Below, piece after piece: positions 6,599-12,071 of a stretch of 12,071 bases of DNA. Under the pieces are notes generated by a model. The model saw only the letters and a program-made list of their open reading frames with translations, searched no databases and was not told where the DNA came from. The stretch is from an uncultured Microcaldota archaeon (GTDB lineage: Archaea > Micrarchaeota > Micrarchaeia > Micrarchaeales > Micrarchaeaceae). The translations under genes and the position numbers were made by a program. Positions within the stretch are counted from its first letter, which is position 1. Each line of letters begins with the position of its first letter. The stretch spans positions 1 to 12,071 of the forward strand of contig CAIOIN010000054.1 of NCBI GenBank assembly GCA_903858385.1, in the 5' to 3' direction.

Positions 6599-7734
6599 GG
6601 CCTCGCCTCTTTCTTCTGCTTGTACCACAGGACAAGCGGCGTGTCGCACATCCATGTGGTCACGACGTCGACCAGCAGCCCTATCAGGACCACTCCGGAT
6701 ATCTCGAAATAGGTCGGTATGAACGTGAGGTATGAAACGATGAAAAGTATCGAAAACGAGAGTATGGCCGACATGGTCATTGTGACTCCGGTCTTGAGGG
6801 TTGAGAAGGCCCTCTCGGTCGAGGTGCCCTCGGTCCTCTTGAGTATCTTTACCGCGGCCAGAAGGTCGGTGTCTATGGAATAGCCCAACAGCATCAGTAT
6901 CCCGCCTATCGACGCCACGCCGAGGGGTATGCCGAAGACTGCCATGGCGCCGAGCGCGACTAGTATGTCGTTGGCTGCCCCGAAGACCACCGTTATGGAT
7001 GGTATTGGGTTCCTGAAGATGACGAAGACAGATATCGCAAGGAGTATGAACGACCATATTATGATGTTCTCCATCTGCGACAGGAAGAACGTCCCGAGTG
7101 TCGGGGTGACCGAATCGTAAGAGTAGGACGAGAAGGGTATTATGCCCTTCAGCGCTGCGACCACCTTCGATTCGTAGGAGGCCGAGGCGTTGGTGTATGC
7201 GCTCTTCGCAAGCGCCAGCATCCTGACCGCATCCGTTGAGTTGTACTTTGATGTCATGCCCAGCACGCGCAGCTCCGCAGTCAGCGATGCATTAAGCGCG
7301 GATATGGATTTCTGCTTCTGCGCCGTGGCGTTGTTGGCCAGCAGCTGCAGCGTCGAGTTGGCCGGCTGCAGGGTAAGGCGGTTCTGGTAAAGCGTCAAGC
7401 CCGCCACCGCAGAGGTGTAGTTGCCGTACTCGTCGTATATGCTGAGCAGGTGCGTCTCGGCGCTTGCCAGGCTCGCGTTGGTGGCCATGGTTATCGAAAG
7501 GCCTCCCGGCGAGGTTGAGATGCTCGCTTCGGCGCCGGGTATCGCGGTGTCAACCGATTGCGTGAGCTGCCTTATGTCCATCGAGGAGTTGGTCTGTATC
7601 TGTACGTTTATGCCCCCTCTCAGCGAGGTGTCGAGCTGTATCTTCGGTATGAAGTACAGGCTTATCAGTAGCAGTGCGATTGGTACTATTATCAGCAGCT
7701 TGTAGTGCTTACTCTCGTATATGTTTGGCAGCAT
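6595..7734 (-). CDS. secF: Protein translocase subunit SecF
   Basis: Partner of SecD in the export accessory complex. The 379-residue protein has TM1 at about 11-29, the LRGGINVQI motif at 38-46, an external domain to about 218, and a five-helix block from about 222 to 371. The signature GYSIDTDLLAAVKILKR (284-300) is the archaeal SecF form. It is longer than a typical SecF of about 290-320 residues because residues 90-195 form an Ala/Asn/Ser-rich, probably helical insertion in the external domain. The start is placed at ATG 7734; an in-frame TTG at 7761 would lie inside the TATA box and is rejected. With a TATA box centred near 7768, the transcript would have a leader of only about 8 nt. It is first in the operon with secD and nmd3. 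Confidence 0.95.
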   Translation of the reverse strand: MLPNIYESKHYKLLIIVPIALLLISLYFIPKIQLDTSLRGGINVQIQTNSSMDIRQLTQSVDTAIPGAEASISTSPGGLSITMATNASLASAETHLLSIYDEYGNYTSAVAGLTLYQNRLTLQPANSTLQLLANNATAQKQKSISALNASLTAELRVLGMTSKYNSTDAVRMLALAKSAYTNASASYESKVVAALKGIIPFSSYSYDSVTPTLGTFFLSQMENIIIWSFILLAISVFVIFRNPIPSITVVFGAANDILVALGAMAVFGIPLGVASIGGILMLLGYSIDTDLLAAVKILKRTEGTSTERAFSTLKTGVTMTMSAILSFSILFIVSYLTFIPTYFEISGVVLIGLLVDVVTTWMCDTPLVLWYKQKKEARP

Positions 7735-7762
7735 CAAAACCAGTGATATAGCTAAGGTCAAT

Positions 7763-7774
7763 AAAATATAAAAA
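7763..7774 (-). promoter_or_regulatory. TATA box of the secF-secD-nmd3 operon
   Basis: The minus strand reads TTTTTATATTTT, a strong TATA box centred about 34 nt from the secF ATG at 7734. The T-run at its upstream edge also follows the hairpin at 7783-7805 and may serve termination of the preceding gene as well. Confidence 0.65.
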
Positions 7775-7782
7775 GGAGTGAT

Positions 7783-7805
7783 GAAAAAGCGCGTTGCGCC
7801 TTTTC
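7783..7805 (-). terminator. Hairpin terminator after the 91-aa membrane protein gene
   Basis: Arms GAAAAAGCGC (7783-7792) and GCGCCTTTTC (7796-7805) pair with one mismatch around a 3-nt loop. On the minus strand the hairpin ends in a T-run, then a second T-run follows about 8 nt later. It lies 25 nt after the stop codon of the 91-aa gene and just upstream of the secF promoter, which suits separation of the two transcripts. Confidence 0.5.
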
Positions 7806-7829
7806 ACCGGTCTCTCTAAACTCAGAGGA

Positions 7830-8105
7830 TTATGCGTGCTTCTTCATCAGCTTCAGGTGCAGCGATAGCACGAAGCCGTAGATCATCACGAAGAGCGCAA
7901 GCAGCACCATCGCCCATCCCAGGAACGACATGAATGAGGCTGCCGTCGGGAATGTGGTCAGCAGCAGCACGCCAAGGACAAAGACGTATATGCCCCAGTA
8001 CACCGCGCGGTACACTTCCCATCCACTCTGCTTTTCCCTTGAAGATGCCTGCTTCTGCATTTGCATCGTCGGGTCAATTGCTATGGTGACTCTTCTTTCA
8101 GCCAT
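7830..8105 (-). CDS. Small two-helix membrane protein, unknown function
   Basis: Not recognised. The 91-residue protein has a polar, charged N-terminus (about 1-30, with QMQKQASSREKQ), two hydrophobic helices (about 33-52 and 58-80) joined by the short loop TFPTAAS, and a basic tail LHLKLMKKHA. The short loop makes a helical hairpin with both ends on the same side, probably the cytosol given the positive tail. The ATG at 8105 follows GTGATTAA, an archaeal Shine-Dalgarno-like motif, and a TATA box lies about 33 nt upstream. It is monocistronic by appearance, with a hairpin between it and secF, yet lies next to the Sec operon and divergent from the RIO1 gene. A role as a small translocon or envelope accessory subunit is only a guess from context. 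Confidence 0.75.
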   Translation of the reverse strand: MAERRVTIAIDPTMQMQKQASSREKQSGWEVYRAVYWGIYVFVLGVLLLTTFPTAASFMSFLGWAMVLLALFVMIYGFVLSLHLKLMKKHA

Positions 8106-8134
8106 TTAATCACGCGTATATATTAAAACAAAGA

Positions 8135-8143
8135 TTTAAAAAG
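8135..8143 (-). promoter_or_regulatory. TATA box for the 91-aa membrane protein gene
   Basis: The minus strand reads TTTTTAAATC, centred about 33 nt before the ATG at 8105, predicting a leader of 7-8 nt that is almost exactly the GTGATTAA motif. A second A/T-rich candidate at 8117-8127 (TTTAATATATA) is closer and less well placed. Confidence 0.5.
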
Positions 8144-8185
8144 GCTAGTGTGTTCCGCTAATCGTCGACACAGGCGAGCAGGCGG

Positions 8186-8193
8186 TTTTATCT
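8186..8193 (+). promoter_or_regulatory. TATA-like element for the RIO1 gene
   Basis: TTTTATCT is centred about 22 nt upstream of the ATG at 8212, so the transcript should be leaderless. No Shine-Dalgarno sequence precedes the ATG, which agrees. Confidence 0.4.
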
Positions 8194-8211
8194 ATCCATA
8201 ATGCGCATTCA

Positions 8212-9012
8212 ATGCGTGGTCGTTTGGTCCGGAGATTAGGCAAGAGAAAAAGGCAAGAAAGGGAGGTGTATGCCTTCAAGGGGCACAGGACGGTAGACAC
8301 GGGCATATTCAACGACGAGACCATGGTCTACCTGAGTAAGTTCTTCGACAAGGGCATCATAGGCAGGATAGTGTTCATAACCGCGAGGGGCAAGGAGGCG
8401 GATCTTTATCTGTGCGAGCCCGGAATATCGGAGACCGTGAAGGGGGCGAAGTTCGTGGTGCTGAAGTTCTTCAGGATCGAGACGTCGTCGTTCTACACGA
8501 TGAATGATTACATCGTAGGGGATCCGAGGTTCGGCCGCATGAACAAGAGCAAGAAGAGCATAATCAAGATATGGTGCCGAAAGGAATACGGGAACCTGCA
8601 GATAGCGAACGAGGCAGGCGTGAACGCACCTACACCCTACATGTCGAACGGCAGTATACTGGCCATGGAATTCATAGGCAGCGACGAAGGGGTGCCGGCG
8701 CCGACGCTGAAGCGTTCGGAGCTGTCGAACCCGAAGAAGACGCTGAAGTCGGTAATAGAGCAAGTGAAGAAGCTCTACGGGAAGGAGCTTGTCCATGCGG
8801 ACCTGAGCGAGTACAACATACTGATGAAAGGCGACAAACCCTACTTCATAGACTTCGGCCAGGCGGTTGTGATAAGGCACCCCAACGCGATGATGTTCCT
8901 GAAAAGGGACATAAACAACGTGCTGCAGTACTTCTCGAGGCAGTACGGCATCGACAAGGATTTGGATAGGGTATTGGAGTACGTGACCGGAATCAAGAAG
9001 GATTACGAATGA
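8212..9012 (+). CDS. rio1: RIO1-type serine protein kinase/ATPase
   Basis: Atypical kinase that acts in the last steps of small ribosomal subunit maturation, mainly as an ATPase that releases assembly factors. The 266-residue protein starts with a very basic tail (RGRLVRRLGKRKRQ), which may bind rRNA. Visible motifs: nucleotide loop ITARGKEADLYL (56-67), ATP-binding Lys85 in VVLKFFRI, ETSSFYTMNDYIVGDPRF (90-107), WCRKEYGNL, hinge MEFIG (152-156), PAPTL, catalytic loop LVHADLSEYNIL (193-204; Asp197, Asn202), metal-binding YFIDFGQAV (211-219; Asp214), then HPNAMMFLKRDI. These are RIO1 rather than RIO2 signatures, and no N-terminal winged helix of RIO2 is present. The loop reads ARGKEADLY where RIO1 normally has STGKEANVY, a mild change that keeps Lys and Glu. 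It heads the plus-strand block before secE. Confidence 0.95.
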   Translation: MRGRLVRRLGKRKRQEREVYAFKGHRTVDTGIFNDETMVYLSKFFDKGIIGRIVFITARGKEADLYLCEPGISETVKGAKFVVLKFFRIETSSFYTMNDYIVGDPRFGRMNKSKKSIIKIWCRKEYGNLQIANEAGVNAPTPYMSNGSILAMEFIGSDEGVPAPTLKRSELSNPKKTLKSVIEQVKKLYGKELVHADLSEYNILMKGDKPYFIDFGQAVVIRHPNAMMFLKRDINNVLQYFSRQYGIDKDLDRVLEYVTGIKKDYE

Positions 9013-9042
9013 GACGGTCTTTCTTTCATGCGCTTTGAGTTG

Positions 9043-9053
9043 ATAATATAAAT
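9043..9053 (+). promoter_or_regulatory. TATA box of the secE/NFACT-R operon
   Basis: ATAATATAAAT is centred 26 nt upstream of the secE ATG at 9074, so transcription should begin at or next to the ATG (leaderless). It lies in the 61-bp gap after the RIO1 gene, showing that secE has its own promoter even if some read-through occurs. Confidence 0.6.
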
Positions 9054-9073
9054 CTTGAGGTAGAATTGTTACC

Positions 9074-9271
9074 ATGGGAATCATTGACAATTTCAAGAAG
9101 TTCATAGACAACTGCAGGCACGTGCTGAGCATAAGCTACAAGCCGAGCAGCGAGGAATTCGACAAGAGCGCGAAGCTGATAATAATAGGCATACTGCTCA
9201 TGGGCCTGTTGGGTTTCATGGTTGCTGTGGTAATATCTTACATCATAACCGGCTCGCTCTCGCTCATCTGA
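9074..9271 (+). CDS. secE: Preprotein translocase subunit SecE (Sec61 gamma)
   Basis: Small essential subunit that clamps SecY in the protein-conducting channel. The 65-residue protein has the archaeal/eukaryotic single-helix form: an amphipathic helix DNFKKFIDNCRHVLSISYKP (about 5-24), the conserved PSSEEFDKSAKLIIIG segment at 24-39, and one transmembrane helix, about 35-60. Archaeal secE is often followed by spt5/nusG and ribosomal protein genes; here instead an NFACT-R gene begins 4 nt after the stop codon, so the two are almost surely cotranscribed. The start codon is supported by the TATA box 26 nt upstream, which predicts a leaderless message. Confidence 0.95.
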   Translation: MGIIDNFKKFIDNCRHVLSISYKPSSEEFDKSAKLIIIGILLMGLLGFMVAVVISYIITGSLSLI

Positions 9272-9275
9272 TTTT

Positions 9276-10058
9276 ATGGAAGTAGAGATAGACTTCACGA
9301 GATCCGCGCAGCAGAACGCCGACGAGCATTACAAGGCATCGAAGAAGCTCGCCGCAAAGAAGGAAGGCGCTGAGCGCACGGTGAAAGATCTCGAGAAGAA
9401 GCTCGCTGATGCGGAGAAGAAGCAGCAAAGGGAGGTGCTGAAGGAGAGGCAGAAATTCGTCGTCAGGAAAGAGAAACAATGGTACGAGAAGTTCCACTGG
9501 TTTTTCACCAGCACCGGCATGCTCGCGGTTGGCGGCAGGGACGCGCAGCAGAACGACATGATAAATTCGAAATATTTTTCAGATAATGATCTGTTCTTCC
9601 ATGCCGAGATCTTCGGCGCTTCCGCGGTCGTTCTCAAGGACGGCCTTGGTGCCGACAGGGATACGAAAGAGGAGGCGGCGCAGTTCGCCGCATGCTATTC
9701 GAGCGCCTGGGAATCGGGCATGAAGGTCGTCGACGTCTATGCGATGAGGCGCGACCAGATAAGCAAGCTGACCGGCAAGGCCGGCAGCTTTCTACTGAGC
9801 GGGGAGCGCGAATGGCACAGGAACACGCAATTGTCGCTCGTGATGTTCATGAAGGATGGGAGACTGAATGCCGTTCCCGCAGCGGCTTTCGAAAGGATGG
9901 ACAGGAGCCAGAGGCACGTGCTTGTCAACCAGGGCAACAGGAAGAAATCAGACGCGGCAAAGAGGATAGCAGAGCTGCTGGAGTACAACGACCTCGATGA
10001 GATAATAAGGCAGCTTCCTTCAGGCAGCTTCAGCATCACGACCGGCGCGCAGAAGTAG
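9276..10058 (+). CDS. NFACT-R protein, C-terminal half of RqcH/NEMF without NFACT-N
   Basis: The 260-residue protein matches the second half of archaeal RqcH/eukaryotic NEMF (Rqc2), factors that bind peptidyl-tRNA-blocked large subunits and add C-terminal tails to stalled chains. It begins at the DFTRSAQQNADEHYKASKKLAAKK segment that follows the HhH domain in full-length proteins. A charged coiled coil runs over about 15-66. The NFACT-R core then includes WYEKFHWFFTS (69-79), GGRDAQQNDMI (86-96), DLFFHAEIFGAS (105-116), SSAWESG (142-148) and QISKLTGKAGSFLLSGEREW (161-180). The C-terminal KKSDAAKRI...DEIIRQLPSGS tail of archaeal members is kept. The NFACT-N domain, which recruits tRNA, and the HhH domain are absent, and no such coding sequence exists upstream because secE ends 4 nt before. 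It may pair with an NFACT-N protein encoded elsewhere or act alone as an RNA-binding factor. Confidence 0.9.
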   Translation: MEVEIDFTRSAQQNADEHYKASKKLAAKKEGAERTVKDLEKKLADAEKKQQREVLKERQKFVVRKEKQWYEKFHWFFTSTGMLAVGGRDAQQNDMINSKYFSDNDLFFHAEIFGASAVVLKDGLGADRDTKEEAAQFAACYSSAWESGMKVVDVYAMRRDQISKLTGKAGSFLLSGEREWHRNTQLSLVMFMKDGRLNAVPAAAFERMDRSQRHVLVNQGNRKKSDAAKRIAELLEYNDLDEIIRQLPSGSFSITTGAQK

Positions 10059-10059
10059 A

Positions 10060-10824
10060 TCATTGCGGCAGATGCCTCAGTATGCCGCTTATGTCCTTGT
10101 CCTCTATGACGAAGCTGGCCGCCGACCTCACCGCGTCGTTCATCGTGTTTATCGCCACTGGCAGCCCGACCACACCCATTATCCTTATGTCGTTGGATGC
10201 ATCGCCTACGTAGCAGACCTGGCTCTTGCTTATGCCCATCTCGTGGCAGATGTTCTGCAGCACCGTTACCTTGCCCTTGTCATCGATGTTCGTCATGATG
10301 CCTCCGGTGAGCCTCCCTTTTCTGTCGAAGGTCAGCTCCGTAGCCATGTTGAGGTAATCGACAGTTATGCCGTACTTCTCCGCAAAAATGTCGTAGACGT
10401 TCTTTATCCCTCCGGATATGATGGCTATCTTGATCCCCTTGCTCCTTAGCTCGTTGAACAGCTCCTTCGTACCGGGCATTATCTCAGTGTGATTTGTTAT
10501 TATGTCCTCGAGCATCTGCTTCGTCAGCCCGTGCCTCTTGAAGTTGTCGATCGATTTCGATATCCATGTTATGTAGTCGAATTCGCCGCGCAGGAAGGCG
10601 TCGCGCATCTTTATCCGCTCGGCTTCCGCGCCCAGCGCTCCGCCGATGAGCTCCCAGGTCGATTTCTTGACGAACTCCCACGCGCTTTTCGAATCGGGGC
10701 TGTAGATAAGAGTGCCCTCAAAGTCGAAGGCAGCCAGGTTTATCTGGTGCACTTTGTGGGTGCCTGCAATTGGTGCGGTCTTTTGCACATTTGCGACTCC
10801 AGCATCAGCCTGTTTTTCAACCAT
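10060..10824 (-). CDS. SerB-like HAD-superfamily phosphatase
   Basis: Cytosolic phosphohydrolase of 254 residues. HAD motifs are in order: motif I DFEGTL (Asp34 nucleophile, Glu36), a helical C1 cap (about 45-115), motif II ISGG (Ser137), motif III Lys185 in DKGKVTVL, and motif IV YVGDASNDIRIM (Asp208, Asp212). Spacing and cap type fit the phosphoserine phosphatase (SerB) branch, which makes serine from phosphoserine, but motif I has Glu in place of the second Asp, as in ThrH-like relatives, so the substrate is uncertain. About 30 residues precede the core as a polar extension. The ATG at 10824 is preferred to an in-frame TTG at 10857, which sits inside the TATA element. The stop codon faces that of the NFACT-R gene with 1 nt between them. 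Confidence 0.87.
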   Translation of the reverse strand: MVEKQADAGVANVQKTAPIAGTHKVHQINLAAFDFEGTLIYSPDSKSAWEFVKKSTWELIGGALGAEAERIKMRDAFLRGEFDYITWISKSIDNFKRHGLTKQMLEDIITNHTEIMPGTKELFNELRSKGIKIAIISGGIKNVYDIFAEKYGITVDYLNMATELTFDRKGRLTGGIMTNIDDKGKVTVLQNICHEMGISKSQVCYVGDASNDIRIMGVVGLPVAINTMNDAVRSAASFVIEDKDISGILRHLPQ

Positions 10825-10855
10825 TAGATCCACGTTATGGCAGTTCTGTTCTGTC

Positions 10856-10865
10856 AAATATTTAT
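10856..10865 (-). promoter_or_regulatory. TATA box for the HAD phosphatase gene
   Basis: The minus strand reads ATAAATATTT, centred about 36 nt from the ATG at 10824. Transcription near 10834 would leave a leader of about 10 nt that contains GTGGAT, a possible Shine-Dalgarno element. Confidence 0.55.
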
Positions 10866-10876
10866 GGGTTGCGCAG

Positions 10877-10889
10877 ACGAAAAATTCGT
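10877..10889 (-). terminator. Possible terminator after tRNA-Leu
   Basis: Inverted repeat ACGAA/TTCGT around 3 nt, holding a run of five T on the minus strand, 36 nt beyond the tRNA 3' end and just before the promoter of the HAD gene. Archaeal RNA polymerase can stop at short T-runs, so this is a plausible tRNA transcript end. The stem itself is weak. Confidence 0.35.
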
Positions 10890-10924
10890 GTTATGGCGCC
10901 AATGAGGCATTGAAGTAAGCATGA

Positions 10925-11010
10925 TGCAAGGAGAGAGATTTGAACTCTCGAACCCGCTAGGGGATCAGGCCCTGAACCTGACGCATTTGACCAAGCTTTG
11001 CTATCCTTGC
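10925..11010 (-). tRNA. tRNA-Leu, anticodon CAG
   Basis: An 86-nt type II tRNA. The acceptor stem GCAAGGA pairs with TCCTTGC, with discriminator A at 10925. The D arm has a 3-bp stem GCA/TGC around AAGCTTGGTCAAA, the usual leucine form. The anticodon stem is TCAGG/CCTGA with loop TTCAGGG, giving anticodon CAG (10974-10972) for CUG codons. A 15-nt variable region with a short CCC/GGG stem follows, then the T arm GAGAG-TTCAAAT-CTCTC. No CCA is encoded and there is no intron, so CCA must be added by an enzyme. A TATA box lies about 26 nt upstream of the 5' end. Confidence 0.95.
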
Positions 11011-11032
11011 GTGATTTTATTTGGGAACTCCA

Positions 11033-11042
11033 GAATTTATAA
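11033..11042 (-). promoter_or_regulatory. TATA box of tRNA-Leu
   Basis: The minus strand reads TTATAAATTC, centred 26-28 nt before the tRNA 5' end at 11010. Transcription would begin almost at the mature 5' end. Confidence 0.6.
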
Positions 11043-11043
11043 C

Positions 11044-11051
11044 TTAATATC
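11044..11051 (+). promoter_or_regulatory. TATA-like element of the permease gene
   Basis: TTAATATC is centred about 31 nt upstream of the permease ATG at 11079, predicting a short leader. It lies one base from the tRNA-Leu TATA box, on the opposite strand. An alternative plus-strand box, TTTATAAC, lies at 11036-11043. Confidence 0.4.
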
Positions 11052-11078
11052 TAATGTGATATTGCTTTATTGGTTTCT

Positions 11079-12071
11079 ATGGCAGCAGGGAAAGAGATAA
11101 GCGTGTGGCTCGCCACGGCCGTAGGGCTCGGGGCGATAATAGGCGCGGGCATATTCGTGCTGAGCGGCACAGCCATAGCGCTCGCCGGGACCGACGCATT
11201 GCTGGCTTTCATAGTGGTTGGGATACTGGCGCTCATAATAGCGCTGGAGCTTGGTGAATTAGGTTCTCTCATGCCCAACGTGAAGGGTGCTTCATATTCA
11301 TACACCTACAAGGCCTTCGGCAGCGAGCTCGGCTTCATAACCGGCATTCTGCGATACATGGCCCTTGCCACATCCATATCAGCCATATCGTTGGGATTTG
11401 GATCATATCTTTCCAGCCTGCTCGGCATATCATCAAGCGCGTATCCGATACCGTTTGCGATAGCCCTGATAGGGGTGCTGTCGCTCATAAACATGTTTGG
11501 CGTGAAGAAGGCAGCGCAGATGGATCTGGGCCTTGTCAGCGTGAAGATAGGCATACTCTTGATATTCGTGTGCTTTGCGATATACGTAGCGCTTGTCAAT
11601 CCGCATCTGGCGCCCAGCCTCTCTCTTGATCTTTCCGGCAGTGCCATGGGGGGCATATTCGCGGCGAGCGTTGTCGTGTTCTTCGCATACTCCGGCTTTC
11701 AGTCCATATCAACAATCACCGACAGGATAAAAGGAGGCTCGGCGGGATACGTCAAGTCGATACTGGCTTCGGTGCTGATAAGCATCACTGCATATGTGCT
11801 TGTAGTGTTTGCTCTGCTGCTGTTGCTTCCGCCATCAGCGTACAAGATCTCTGCGGATCCGCTATCCTACGCCCTGAAGAGCATCGCAGCTCCAAGCTGG
11901 CTGATCTATACCGTGGACATAGGTGCGCTCGTTGCCACGGCCTCTGCGACTATTGCAATGATACTCACCTCGTCAAGGTCACTGTACCAGATGAGTTCCG
12001 ACAGACTTCTGCCCAAATTCCTTAGGAGGTATGATAAGAAGAGCGACACGGCGAGGAATGGCGTTATAGTC
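11079..12071 (+). CDS. APC-superfamily amino acid permease (partial, runs off the window)
   Basis: Membrane transporter; 331 codons are visible and the frame is open at the window end. The N-terminus MAAGKEISVWLATAVGLGAIIGAGIFVLSG carries the unwound TM1 motif GAIIGAGIF that binds the substrate backbone in APC transporters. Further features are the TM2 region with ALELGELGSLMP, then KGASYSYTYKAFGSELGFITG, a TM5-TM6 region with VVFFAYSGFQSISTITDRIKG, and the TM8 loop SSRSLYQMSSDRLLPKFLRR, which matches the family's (A/S)R-x-x-x-x-M-x-x-D-x-x-L-P motif. About nine transmembrane helices are seen of the usual twelve. The family moves amino acids or polyamines by proton or sodium symport, or exchange; the substrate cannot be told from sequence. 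The start is supported by the TATA-like elements 28-43 nt upstream. It is divergent from tRNA-Leu. Confidence 0.93.
   Translation, partial: MAAGKEISVWLATAVGLGAIIGAGIFVLSGTAIALAGTDALLAFIVVGILALIIALELGELGSLMPNVKGASYSYTYKAFGSELGFITGILRYMALATSISAISLGFGSYLSSLLGISSSAYPIPFAIALIGVLSLINMFGVKKAAQMDLGLVSVKIGILLIFVCFAIYVALVNPHLAPSLSLDLSGSAMGGIFAASVVVFFAYSGFQSISTITDRIKGGSAGYVKSILASVLISITAYVLVVFALLLLLPPSAYKISADPLSYALKSIAAPSWLIYTVDIGALVATASATIAMILTSSRSLYQMSSDRLLPKFLRRYDKKSDTARNGVIV

Noticed and set aside
6599..7057. Upstream extension of the secD open frame
   Set aside because: It overlaps secF in another frame and reads as Arg/His-rich shadow sequence; the ATGA overlap at 6595-6598 gives the start.
8236..9132. 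Minus-strand open frame (298 codons) opposite RIO1 and secE
   Set aside because: It covers two clearly identified genes and a leaderless promoter, and shows the same low-complexity antisense composition with no domain.
1..12071. CRISPR array, insertion sequence, integrase or attachment site
   Set aside because: No regularly spaced repeats, transposase or integrase motifs were seen. The tRNA-Leu has no partial 3' duplicate that I can find in the window.

Overview
The window looks like chromosomal DNA from an archaeon, most probably a small-genome DPANN lineage of the Micrarchaeota type. Sequence support: archaeal secF and secD as separate adjacent genes, a Sec61-gamma-type SecE, a RIO1 kinase, an NMD3 homologue, an archaeal/thermophile-type S-adenosylhomocysteine hydrolase, a class III (archaeal pilin) signal peptide, a type II tRNA-Leu without encoded CCA, and A/T-rich TATA boxes about 26 nt upstream of, or nearly at, start codons. 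ATA (Ile) and AGG (Arg) codons are common on both strands. The phylum assignment is inference.

Layout. 22-1281 (-) is ahcY. 1365-2396 (-) is a Yip1-like membrane protein with a Cys-containing C-terminal domain predicted to lie outside the cell. After a 269-bp divergent promoter region, 2666-3802 (+) is a protein with four CBS motifs and an HPF/RaiA-like C-terminal fold, overlapping by ATGA a class III signal-peptide (pilin-like) protein (3799-4284, +). Convergent to these, and reading leftward, is the operon secF (6595-7734), secD (5030-6598), nmd3 (4363-5037), joined by 4-nt and about 8-nt overlaps. Upstream lie a hairpin and a 91-aa two-helix membrane protein (7830-8105, -). Divergent from that are the RIO1 kinase (8212-9012, +), then secE (9074-9271, +) and, 4 nt later, an NFACT-R (RqcH/NEMF C-terminal half) protein (9276-10058, +). 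A SerB-like HAD phosphatase (10060-10824, -) converges on it with 1 nt between stop codons. A tRNA-Leu(CAG) gene (10925-11010, -) shares a compact divergent promoter with an APC-family permease (11079 to the window end, +, truncated by the window).

Functionally the centre of the window is rich in ribosome and translocon genes. The SecDF export accessory complex is tied to NMD3 (large-subunit factor), the SecE translocon subunit is tied to an NFACT-R ribosome-quality-control domain, RIO1 is a small-subunit maturation factor, and the CBS/HPF-like protein is a candidate nucleotide-sensing ribosome hibernation factor. Two separate pairings of a Sec gene with a large-subunit factor suggest coupling between membrane protein export and large-subunit quality control. 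The most unusual parts are the NFACT protein that lacks its tRNA-recruiting N-terminal half, the CBS-HPF-like architecture, and the Yip1-ectodomain protein.
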